Assembly: GCA_002420315.1 (NCBI GenBank)
Contig: DIHU01000031.1
Coordinates: forward strand, 1,166-7,499
Origin: Akkermansiaceae bacterium UBA5688
GTDB lineage: Bacteria; Verrucomicrobiota; Verrucomicrobiia; Verrucomicrobiales; Akkermansiaceae
Length of the DNA: 6,334 bases
Direction of reading: 5' to 3'
In this document: positions 1 through 6,334 of the stretch, piece after piece
Position numbering within the stretch: the stretch's first letter is position 1
Layout: every line of letters starts with the position of its first letter
Notes under the pieces: generated by a model
The model's database searches: none
Seen by the model: the letters and a program-made list of their open reading frames with translations, nothing else
What the model was told of the DNA's origin: nothing
Translations under genes and position numbers: made by a program

Positions 1-1261
1 CGCGGGCTTGGATTGTAAGGAAATTTTGGGCAGCAGTCGTGCCATCTTTGATGGTGAGTTTGTGGGTGTGCTGGGCACTTCGGAGTAAGGCGCGGGAGCT
101 ATCACGTTCATTGCGGCGTTTGTTGAGTTCGTCGGTGAGTTTTTTTATTTCGTCCTTTGGTTTCTTGGTGGTTTGTGCCGAGTCAACAAGCTGCTGTTGG
201 GTTTGAAGGGCGTGCTCTTTTTGATCGAGAGCTGTGTTCGCTTTGGCGAGAGCCAGGGCCGCTTCTTTGGTCTTGAGAGAAAGATCGGTCCATTTTTTTT
301 CGGCACTCCCAAGTTGGCTTTTCGCTTGGTCGTGAACTTTTTGTGCGAGTTCCTGTTTAAATTGGAGTTGTTTGGTTTTACGCAGAATGGCTTGGTCGCT
401 TTTGATTTCGAGGATCAGTTTGCCGTCTTTAGCATTCCAAATTCGTGTGGAGCCATTGGGGTGCCCGGTCGCGATTCTTTGGGAAGACTGGTGGAGCGTG
501 ATGGCGCTGATGGGCTCTTTGAGTTCTTGGAGCGGAATTGGGGGCGATGCGGGATCTAGGGGGGGGAGCTCAGGAAAAGGGGTCTCAACTTTGGCTCCTG
601 CCGGCAGATGGCGTTGCCAGAGTTTGAGGGTCCGGTACCCTCCAGAGGCGAGGACTTGATATTGATTGAAAGCAAGGGTGTGAACGAAATCGCGGTGAGC
701 GGAATTGGGGAGGGCTGGATCGATGAGTTCCGCATCCAAAGCTCCGCGATGGAGATCGTAGACATAAAGTCGATTTCCGCGGGAAACTGCGGCAAAGCGG
801 GCTTGTGGAGTGATGGCGGTTGCGTAGCTAGCTTGGATCTCGTTGAGAGAGGACCACTCAGTAGGGCTGGAAAGGGTTGCGGATGAACCTTGCGCACCTT
901 GGACAATCCAAAGTCTAAGGAGTGCTAGTTCTTGGGGGTTAAGATTTCTTGCGTTGGATTTGTTTTTTGAGGGGGGCATGGGGTCTTCCTCGAGGTGAGC
1001 CGAGTATGTGAAGACTAGGCTTTTGTCTGGGTTTCCCGGAACGAGAGAGGGGCCTGAGTCACCACCCGTGATCATATCCTGAGGGGATTCAAGGTTGAGG
1101 TCTGCTTTGGCCTTTTTAGCGTTATGGCAGGCGAAACAGTTTTGTTTGAGCACAGGAACAATCTCACGCGCGAAGTCAACCTGGGTATTTCGTTGAAGAG
1201 AGGCGACGGGAAGAGCGGCGTGGGCCAAGATTGGACAGAGGGCGAGGAGGATCAGTCTCAT
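1..1261 (-). CDS. PSCyt1-type cytochrome c fused to WD40 repeats, N-terminal part (3' end outside window)
   Basis: Translating from ATG at 1261 gives 420 codons with no stop to the left edge, so the gene is cut by the window. The protein starts with MRLILLALCPILAHA, a signal peptide likely cleaved at AHA|A (15/16). Residues about 26-122 form a PSCyt1 cytochrome c domain: DFAREIVPVLKQNCFACHNA holds the heme motif C42-FA-C45-H46. GGDSGPSLVPGNPDKSL and EEDPMPP follow, with Met95 the likely sixth ligand, and the domain closes with ELALLRLWIVQGA. WD40-like repeats then run about 145-170, 188-216 (HTLAFNQYQVLASGGYRTLK) and 250-287 (RIATGHPNGSTRIWNAKDGK). Residues about 287-400 are a Lys/Glu/Gln/Ala-rich coiled coil, apparently inserted in the propeller, since a strand-like HKLTIKDG follows. 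More repeats are expected beyond the edge. The start overlaps the stop of the PPC gene by 4 nt, and no Shine-Dalgarno sequence is present. The likely role is a secreted, heme-bearing propeller acting with the upstream DUF1549/DUF1553 protein, which is inferred from context. Confidence 0.92.
   Translation of the reverse strand, partial: MRLILLALCPILAHAALPVASLQRNTQVDFAREIVPVLKQNCFACHNAKKAKADLNLESPQDMITGGDSGPSLVPGNPDKSLVFTYSAHLEEDPMPPSKNKSNARNLNPQELALLRLWIVQGAQGSSATLSSPTEWSSLNEIQASYATAITPQARFAAVSRGNRLYVYDLHRGALDAELIDPALPNSAHRDFVHTLAFNQYQVLASGGYRTLKLWQRHLPAGAKVETPFPELPPLDPASPPIPLQELKEPISAITLHQSSQRIATGHPNGSTRIWNAKDGKLILEIKSDQAILRKTKQLQFKQELAQKVHDQAKSQLGSAEKKWTDLSLKTKEAALALAKANTALDQKEHALQTQQQLVDSAQTTKKPKDEIKKLTDELNKRRNERDSSRALLRSAQHTHKLTIKDGTTAAQNFLTIQAR
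1258..1261 (-). other. ATGA stop/start overlap (translational coupling)
   Basis: Read on the minus strand, these four bases are ATGA. They hold the ATG start of the PSCyt1-WD40 gene and the TGA stop of the PPC gene. The 20 nt upstream of the ATG are C/T/A-rich without a GGAG-like sequence, so initiation probably depends on ribosomes finishing the upstream gene. The overlap also supports this ATG as the true start. Confidence 0.9.
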
Positions 1262-3297
1262 GGAGTGATGGTGAGAGTGAGGAGCGAAGAATAAGCTGAG
1301 TGGGTGAGATCGCGAGGCTTGGACCGTTCGCTTTGTTGGCGGAGGAAATCAGCGGCTTTCTTTTTGGCGGTGTTGAATGCAGGGGGGATGGGTTTGGATT
1401 CAGCTTTGAGTGATTTTTCTAAATCTTCGAGGCGTTTAAGATCTGCTTTGGCGCTTTCGACGGCGGGAAGATTGTTTTGGTGCTTTAGGGTGAAGTTGGC
1501 CTGAAGAGTGAATTGGTAGGCTTGGTTCATGGCGATTTTAAGCTCGTTGGATGAGTTGAGCGGAATCGTGATTTTCCCCTCTGTCGCATCAGGTTTGATT
1601 TTGATCTGAGGTGGTTTGGAGTGAGGGGAGTTGACAAGGGTGACTGTAATCTCGCCTTTAATTTCGGCATTTTTGGTAATTTTGAATGGGATCTCGAGAG
1701 TCTCGCCAATTTTATGAGCGAACGAATTGCTGGCGGGACTGAGGACAAGAGGTGCTTTTTCAGCGTGTGTAATACTGAGGGGAAGAAGTTGGGCGATCCG
1801 GGTGAGGTGGCGCTCGGCGTCCCAGTTTCCGACGTGCCAGGATGAGGTGGCGGGTAGGGCGGTAATTATTTTTTCGTTGGTTGTTCCTTTGATTGTTAGA
1901 AAGCTGTGGGCAGTTGCAGTGCTAGGTTGTGAAGTGAGGATGAGGGTGGCGCTCGTTTTGTCAGGGGGGATTGATTTGGGGTGGAAGTCGAGCCCGGGAG
2001 GGAGACCGTCGATTGAGAGATTGATGGTTTCGTTGAATCCCGAATCTCGGATGACGAAGATTCGAATCCGTGCAGTTCCACCTTGACGGATGATGGTGGT
2101 TTGCCGGGGAAGAGATTTGTCTTTTTGGTGCAAATGCCACGGGGTGGCAATGAGCTTGTAACCGGAGGCAGGGGGGCGGATGCGGAGTTTAGCGGAAGCA
2201 GACTTGCTAAATTGATTGAGAAGGGTGAGGCGATATTGCCCGTCGGCAGGTGGATTAAATTTGATTGCGGAGTCACTTGTTCGAAGAGGGCAATGGCGGC
2301 CGCCGTTTGGAAGGATGAAGTCGTCGTTGGAAGTGATTTCCTTGTATTGCGAATTGCCATTTTGGTCGGTCGTCACTTGTTCGACTATTAGGAGGGAATC
2401 GGAAGGTTGATGCAGGCGTGCGGAGAGAAGTTCGATCCAAAGCGGGTGATCTTTTTTGGCAGAAAAGGAATGATAACTCGGAGATTTTGAGAGGGTTACC
2501 GTAGTATCTGTGGGGTGGTCTTTGGTGCGCAAGAAAGAGGTATCAATATCGGGAACCGCTGTGGTGGCAGCGATCAGTCGATAAGGGTGCTCAACACCGC
2601 CACTAAAGGTTACATCGTGAATCTTGATCAGGTAAGTGCCGGCGGTGGGAGCTTTGAAAGTAATGGATGCGTCGCGGTTGTGAGTGGAGTGATCATTGTC
2701 ACGGGCAAGTTCGTGACCATCGGGAGAGAGTAGAACAAGGGTGGGATCCAAGCGGGAGTCGATGACCTGAGCTTGGCAGTGGAGGTGGACAGTTTGCCCT
2801 TGGGCAAGAGCGATTTTGTAATGGTCGATTGCGGTGTTATCGGCGTGGCCATTAACGATAGAGTCGAGGGGAAGAGTTTCAGCGGTCTCAGGCGAGTGAT
2901 TGGTGCCGTGATTTTTTTCAGGAAAGTGACTGACGACGAAGGAACGCGGAGCTGTAAGGCCAAGGCGGGTTTGAGCACAGACTTCGTAAATACCGGCAGG
3001 GGTTTCGGGGGTGGCTGTGATACGGTAACGCAGAGGATTGGGTCTGGCAGGGGAGTAGTCGGTAGCGGAATGCTGGATGGCTTCGGCGGTGAGCCCGGGG
3101 TGTGAGAAGTGAAGAGCCGTTGTTTCTTCGAGTTCGCTTCCACCGATCGTGATTTCGGTTGAGGTGCCAGCTTGCAGGCCCTGGGGAAAGACTGTTTTTA
3201 AATCAGGGTTTGGGAGTTGTGCGAGCAAGGCGGGCGAGCACAGAACTGTGAACGCTAAAACATTTGAAGGAGAGAATGCGAAAGATAAAGGAAACAC
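1258..3297 (-). CDS. Secreted PPC (pre-peptidase C-terminal) domain protein
   Basis: The frame ends at TGA 1260-1258. The start is uncertain. I chose GTG at 3297, 11 nt after the stop of the preceding gene, giving 679 residues and a signal peptide ending in SPALLA|Q. The frame stays open to a TTG at 3351 (697 residues), which would overlap the upstream gene by 43 nt. There is no ATG near the signal peptide and neither start has a Shine-Dalgarno sequence. In TTG numbering, the mature part opens with LPNPDLKTVFPQGLQAG, typical of cluster-associated PPC proteins, and an Ig/IPT-like strand region (about 52-142). A PPC beta domain follows at about 165-260 (YKIALAQGQTVHLHCQ, DPTLVLLSPDG, GTYLIKIHD), then a second PPC-like domain at about 285-392. 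Next are two Ig-like stretches (about 415-495 and 530-625) and a Lys/Glu-rich helix (about 632-678) before the last beta strand. No catalytic motif is visible. PPC domains usually bind or assist secreted enzymes, so a scaffold or ligand-binding role is inferred. Confidence 0.9.
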   Translation of the reverse strand: MFPLSFAFSPSNVLAFTVLCSPALLAQLPNPDLKTVFPQGLQAGTSTEITIGGSELEETTALHFSHPGLTAEAIQHSATDYSPARPNPLRYRITATPETPAGIYEVCAQTRLGLTAPRSFVVSHFPEKNHGTNHSPETAETLPLDSIVNGHADNTAIDHYKIALAQGQTVHLHCQAQVIDSRLDPTLVLLSPDGHELARDNDHSTHNRDASITFKAPTAGTYLIKIHDVTFSGGVEHPYRLIAATTAVPDIDTSFLRTKDHPTDTTVTLSKSPSYHSFSAKKDHPLWIELLSARLHQPSDSLLIVEQVTTDQNGNSQYKEITSNDDFILPNGGRHCPLRTSDSAIKFNPPADGQYRLTLLNQFSKSASAKLRIRPPASGYKLIATPWHLHQKDKSLPRQTTIIRQGGTARIRIFVIRDSGFNETINLSIDGLPPGLDFHPKSIPPDKTSATLILTSQPSTATAHSFLTIKGTTNEKIITALPATSSWHVGNWDAERHLTRIAQLLPLSITHAEKAPLVLSPASNSFAHKIGETLEIPFKITKNAEIKGEITVTLVNSPHSKPPQIKIKPDATEGKITIPLNSSNELKIAMNQAYQFTLQANFTLKHQNNLPAVESAKADLKRLEDLEKSLKAESKPIPPAFNTAKKKAADFLRQQSERSKPRDLTHSAYSSLLTLTITP

Positions 3298-3308
3298 CGG
3301 GGTGGGCT

Positions 3309-5804
3309 TCAGTGGTTGAAGAGGAATTCCTTCGTGTTGAGAAGGGCCCAAATGAGATCTTCGTAGGCTTGGCGGGTGGGGAGAATTGGGTCGGCCGGTA
3401 TGGCCTTGTCACTTTCCTTGGGCGAGGTGGGTCTAGGCTCGTTTTGTTTTCTCTGCAAATAAGCAAGCGCAGTGGCGAGTTCTTCTGGTTGGGGTGGGCG
3501 GGAAAGAGCGTGGAGATAGAGTTGGGTGAGAAGATTTTGGGGCTGTGCGTCTTTTTGTTTTGCGAGATTTGCAGGCCGTGATTGGTCAGAAGAGAGCTTG
3601 AGTCGAATGTTGTTCGAATTTACGAGGTGGAGCGCTTGCGCAAGATTGACATCGGCACTGCGCTCGCATTCGCATGCGCTGTTCATATCGGGGCGTCCGA
3701 AGACAGAGAGAAAATAGGAGGATTTGGAGAAGGTATCATCCGGAAGCTGAATCGCGCGAGTTCCAGCAGGTTGGCCGGCGAATGACTCATTTGCTCCGGT
3801 GACGGTGTTGATCCCATCGAGTAGGATTTCGGCAGGAAGTCGTCGCGGGTAAAAGCGCGAGTAGTTTTGGCTATCTTCGGAATTATGCTGATTTGGAATG
3901 GCCGAGAGTTGGTAGGTGTGGGAGTTGGTGATGATGCGAACGAGCCTTTTAAGGTCGTATCCGTTGGCGATAAAATCAGAAGCAAGGCTCTCTAATAATT
4001 CGGGGTGGGTTGCGGGGTTGGTGACGCGTAGATCGTCTTCGGGATCAACAAGTCCACGGCCAAAAAAGTGTTTCCAGTAGCGGTTAACGAGCATCTTGGC
4101 GAAGAAAGGATTTGCTGGGTTAATCATCCAATCGGCGAGGTGTTCGCGAGGATCTTCATAGGATGGAATCGTGAGTTCTTCTCCTCCGAGGGGTTTTGGT
4201 TTTAGTGTTTTGCCGGTGCGGGGATTTTTAGAGGTGGCTTGCCCCCGATTGTGAAGAACGATTTCTTCTCCAGGCTGCAGACCAGGTTTTCTGGTGATGC
4301 GTGAGAAGAAAGCCTGCAAACCGTAGTAGTCATCTTCGCTCCACTTCTCATAAGGATGATGGTGGCACTGAGCGCACTGCATACGGACTCCCAAAAAAAC
4401 TTGAGCGACGTTTTCAAGTTGGTCTTTGCTGTCGCGAACCGTGCGATACCAGACGACGGGTGGATTGGTGCCGGTTTCTCCGGAGGCGGTGAGAAACTCG
4501 CGTGCGATTTGGTGATAGGGTTGGTTTTTATAGATGGCGTTTCGGAGCCACTGATGAAAGGCAACAGAGCCTCGGGCGTGTTCAGGTTTAGCGCGTTTAT
4601 TACGGAGGATGGCGGCCCATTTTCCGGCGAAATAATCAGCGTGGTCTGGAGACGCGAGAAGTCGTTCGATTTTTTGCGGCCGCTTGTTGGGTTCAGTATC
4701 GCTCAGAAAAGCGTTGGTTTCCTCGATGCTAGGAAGACGTCCTGCGATATCGATCGTGACACGCCGGAGGAAAGTGGCGTCGTCGCTCTTTTCGGATGGA
4801 GGAAGCCCGAGAGTCTGAAGTTGAGTAAAGATGTGTTGGTCGACGAAGTTCGCGGGTTGCGGAAGGTTTTCGACGGGGGCTCCGAGAGGGAGGATCGCGC
4901 GGAAGACATCAACGTGTTCCTGGAAGCGGATCATGATGGAGGCTGAACCAGGGATGTCACCCATCGTGACGCGACCATCCATCGTGACGCTGGCTCGTTC
5001 CTCATCGTTGGATTCGTACTGCGCGAGGTGGCTAATATCGCGAGCCGAGTTGTCAGAGAAGTGAGCGGTAACGCGGAGTTGTTGTTGGGAGTTGGGCTGT
5101 GTCAGGCGTTCCTTTGGATAGACTGAGATGGAGGTGGCTTTGGGAAATTCCTTGGGGTCGCTGGGGAGACCTTGTTTGATCCAGCGAATGATGGCTTGGT
5201 AGTCAGGCGAATTTTTTTCAAGACGGGAGCCTCCCTGATGGGGGATTTCGCCGGTCGCTTTGAGGACCAGGAGAGAATGTTCTGGAGCGGCCCGAAAGAT
5301 ACGGCGGCCCCGGGAATCGCGAACAAGATAGTTATAGTCGTTCCAGGGTTCGTAACCAAAGAGGGAAAGTTTGAAGCCATTTTGGCCGGCGGCTTTTCCG
5401 TGGCACCCTCCTCCGTTGCAGCCGTATTTCGAGAGAACGGGAACAAAGTCGTTGGTGAACGAAATGGCGGTGGTTTCAGCAGAAGCTACTTTGATGGGCT
5501 TCGAAATGCTGAGTTCACCGTGGGTGGCAGTGAGAGTCGTTTCGCCAGCGGTGAGAACGGTGACGAGACCGGAGGGGGAGACAGTAATGATATTGGGTGG
5601 ATCGCTGGTGTAGGTGGCGATGTGGGTCAGGTCGGTTGGGGTTTGACCCGGAGATTGCGATTCCTGAGTGAGGACAAGTTGGTGTGTATCGTGTAGGTGT
5701 TTTAGGGTAATGGGTGAGGAGTTTTCGAAAGCGAGATTTGAAGACTGGGCCGACGCACAAGAAAGAAAGAGGACGAATGCCGCGATGATGGGGAGCTTGG
5801 GCAT
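3309..5804 (-). CDS. Secreted Big_2 / cytochrome-like / DUF1549 (PSCyt2) / DUF1553 (PSD1) protein, 831 aa
   Basis: This is a complete gene from ATG at 5804 to TGA at 3311-3309. Residues 1-19 form a short signal peptide (K3, hydrophobic core 5-15, likely cleavage ASA|Q at 19/20). Cys16 resembles a lipobox cysteine, but Phe13 at -3 fits poorly, so signal peptidase I is preferred. Domains in order are: Big_2 Ig-like about 25-108 (SPSGLVTVLTAGETTLTA); cytochrome c-like domain about 112-215 with C129-NGGG-C134-H135, followed by GKAAGQNGFKLSLFGYEP; a second Big_2-like domain about 224-308; DUF1549/PSCyt2 about 318-503 with FLRRVTIDIAGRLPS and heme motif C477-AQ-C480-H481 followed by HHP; DUF1553/PSD1 about 549-829. 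The DUF1553 part contains NRYWKHFFGRGLVDPEDD, TNSHTYQLS, RRLPAEILLDGI, FGRPDMNSACECERS and NLAQALHLVNS. Order and length match full-length members seen in Planctomycetota and Verrucomicrobiota. Two heme sites and export suggest extracytoplasmic electron transfer, but no member function is known to me. It lies 23 nt after the DUF1501 gene with no Shine-Dalgarno sequence, so co-transcription is expected. Confidence 0.95.
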   Translation of the reverse strand: MPKLPIIAAFVLFLSCASAQSSNLAFENSSPITLKHLHDTHQLVLTQESQSPGQTPTDLTHIATYTSDPPNIITVSPSGLVTVLTAGETTLTATHGELSISKPIKVASAETTAISFTNDFVPVLSKYGCNGGGCHGKAAGQNGFKLSLFGYEPWNDYNYLVRDSRGRRIFRAAPEHSLLVLKATGEIPHQGGSRLEKNSPDYQAIIRWIKQGLPSDPKEFPKATSISVYPKERLTQPNSQQQLRVTAHFSDNSARDISHLAQYESNDEERASVTMDGRVTMGDIPGSASIMIRFQEHVDVFRAILPLGAPVENLPQPANFVDQHIFTQLQTLGLPPSEKSDDATFLRRVTIDIAGRLPSIEETNAFLSDTEPNKRPQKIERLLASPDHADYFAGKWAAILRNKRAKPEHARGSVAFHQWLRNAIYKNQPYHQIAREFLTASGETGTNPPVVWYRTVRDSKDQLENVAQVFLGVRMQCAQCHHHPYEKWSEDDYYGLQAFFSRITRKPGLQPGEEIVLHNRGQATSKNPRTGKTLKPKPLGGEELTIPSYEDPREHLADWMINPANPFFAKMLVNRYWKHFFGRGLVDPEDDLRVTNPATHPELLESLASDFIANGYDLKRLVRIITNSHTYQLSAIPNQHNSEDSQNYSRFYPRRLPAEILLDGINTVTGANESFAGQPAGTRAIQLPDDTFSKSSYFLSVFGRPDMNSACECERSADVNLAQALHLVNSNNIRLKLSSDQSRPANLAKQKDAQPQNLLTQLYLHALSRPPQPEELATALAYLQRKQNEPRPTSPKESDKAIPADPILPTRQAYEDLIWALLNTKEFLFNH

Positions 5805-5827
5805 GGGCGCTGGTGATAAAGTGAAAG
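5805..5827 (-). other. 23-nt spacer between the DUF1501 and DUF1549/DUF1553 genes
   Basis: This is the only certain noncoding spacer longer than a few bases in the window. Read on the minus strand it is a pyrimidine-rich stretch ending in GCGCCC directly before the ATG at 5804. It holds no Shine-Dalgarno sequence, terminator hairpin or recognisable promoter, so read-through from the upstream gene is the simplest reading. Confidence 0.7.
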
Positions 5828-6334
5828 TTATCCGACAAGTTCCTTCATAGGGGCGTGCTGGGAGTCCACAAGGAAACGGGGGCGTCCCGTAAGATCCTCG
5901 ACCGTGGTGCGTCGAGCATCGATGCCAAGATTATGGTAAAGAGTGGAAAAGACTTCTTGGAATTCAACAGGTCGATCATCGGCTTCACCGCCATCACGAG
6001 TCGTGGATCCAATGACTTGCCCGTGGGTCATGCCTCCGCCGGCAAGGAGAGCCGTTGAGACTTTTGGCCAGTGATCACGCCCGCCTTTGTCATTGATTTT
6101 TGGAGTGCGTCCGAATTCGCCCCAGACGACAACTGAGACATCGTCGGAGAGACCACGGTCATGGAGGTCCTGAACTAGGGCGGTAATCCCCTGATCAAGG
6201 AGAGGGAAGTCGGTTCGAGCGCGGCCGAAGTTGTTGCCATGCCAGTCCCATCGAGAGAAGCCTAGAGTGACGCAGCGGGCTCCGGCTTCGACGAGTCGCC
6301 GGGCCATCAGGAACTGATCGAGCCGCTTCCAAGG
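5828..6334 (-). CDS. DUF1501 family protein, C-terminal part (5' end outside window)
   Basis: The frame is open from the right edge of the window (6334 is the first base of a codon) to a TAA stop at 5830-5828, giving the last 168 residues. The ATG at 6307 is internal, because the frame continues upstream of it with residues that fit the family. DUF1501 (PF07394) is a Planctomycetota/Verrucomicrobiota-rich family placed with the alkaline phosphatase/sulfatase-like fold. Its members are usually exported, often with a Tat signal, but that end is not visible here. Visible family signatures, in fragment numbering, are ARRLVEAGARCVTLGF (11-26), WDWH (29-32, the usual GWDTH position), a leucine-rich stretch ending in DLHDRGL, GEFGRTPKIN (72-81) and GGRDHWP (84-90). 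Next come AGGGMTHGQVIGSTT and the usual ending GIDARRTTVEDLTGRP. Asp30, His32, Asp87 and His88 are plausible metal-site residues, which is an inference from the superfamily. It is the first visible gene of the cluster and ends 23 nt before the next start. Substrate is unknown. Confidence 0.93.
   Translation of the reverse strand, partial: PWKRLDQFLMARRLVEAGARCVTLGFSRWDWHGNNFGRARTDFPLLDQGITALVQDLHDRGLSDDVSVVVWGEFGRTPKINDKGGRDHWPKVSTALLAGGGMTHGQVIGSTTRDGGEADDRPVEFQEVFSTLYHNLGIDARRTTVEDLTGRPRFLVDSQHAPMKELVG

Noticed and set aside
556..906. Minus-strand frame of 116 codons inside the PSCyt1-WD40 gene
   Set aside because: It is out of frame with the continuous 420-codon frame that carries the signal peptide, CFACH motif and WD40 repeats, and its Pro/Ser-rich translation shows no domain.
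2628..3143. Minus-strand frame of 171 codons inside the PPC gene, and a similar one at 1896-2360
   Set aside because: Both are Pro/Ser/Thr/Leu-rich shifted readings of the PPC gene, whose own frame is uninterrupted and carries PPC and Ig-like patterns.
3203..3466. Possible frameshift at the DUF1549/DUF1553-PPC junction, suggested by the weak PPC signal peptide
   Set aside because: The other two frames give either an early stop (ATG TTT TAG) or a sequence without a better signal leading into the mature PPC protein, so a GTG or TTG start is simpler.
4961..4990. Two copies of the 12-bp repeat CCATCGTGACGC, 18 bp apart
   Set aside because: The copies are in phase with codons and encode the repeated VTM of VTMDGRVTM in the second Big_2-like domain. 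This is small-scale coding repetition, not a regulatory or mobile repeat.
4356..5696. Long open frames on the + strand (4356-4946 and 5172-5696), antisense to the DUF1549/DUF1553 gene
   Set aside because: They overlap a gene with clear conserved domains, their translations show no recognisable domain or signal, and the C-rich, G-poor coding strand readily creates open antisense frames.
5741..5804. Possible lipoprotein signal (Cys16) in the DUF1549/DUF1553 protein
   Set aside because: The -3 position is Phe, a poor lipobox residue, while ASA|Q just after is a good signal peptidase I site.

Overview
The window is a dense, single-strand (minus) gene cluster typical of the PVC superphylum (Planctomycetota or Verrucomicrobiota). 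The evidence is the family set: a DUF1501 protein, a Big_2/DUF1549 (PSCyt2)/DUF1553 (PSD1) protein, a pre-peptidase C-terminal (PPC) domain protein, and a PSCyt1-type cytochrome c fused to WD40 repeats. These families are strongly expanded and often adjacent in those phyla. The sequence alone does not tell me which of the two phyla it is. GC content is roughly one half, and no Shine-Dalgarno sequence is visible at any start, which also fits this group.

Layout in transcription order, from high to low coordinates: (1) 6334-5828, the last 168 codons of a DUF1501 protein whose start lies outside the window; (2) 5804-3309, a complete 831-residue secreted protein with two Big_2-like Ig domains around a CX4CH cytochrome-like domain, followed by DUF1549 with a CAQCH heme motif and DUF1553; (3) about 3297-1258, a secreted PPC-domain protein; (4) 1261-1, the first 420 codons of a secreted PSCyt1-WD40 protein that runs off the left edge. 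The gaps are 23 nt, about 11 nt (or an overlap, depending on the start chosen for gene 3), and a 4-nt ATGA overlap. This is almost certainly one transcription unit. No promoter, terminator, RNA gene, mobile element or CRISPR is visible, and almost every base is coding.

The three products whose N-termini are visible carry export signals, and DUF1501 proteins are normally exported too, so the set should act outside the cytoplasm. Two products carry up to three candidate covalent heme sites (CX4CH, CAQCH, CFACH). DUF1501 belongs to the alkaline phosphatase/sulfatase-like superfamily. The PPC and WD40 proteins look like binding or scaffold modules, and both seem to carry Lys/Glu-rich helices inserted in beta domains. 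A reasonable but unproven picture is an exported redox assembly paired with an alkaline-phosphatase-fold protein. The reaction and substrate of such clusters are not established to my knowledge.
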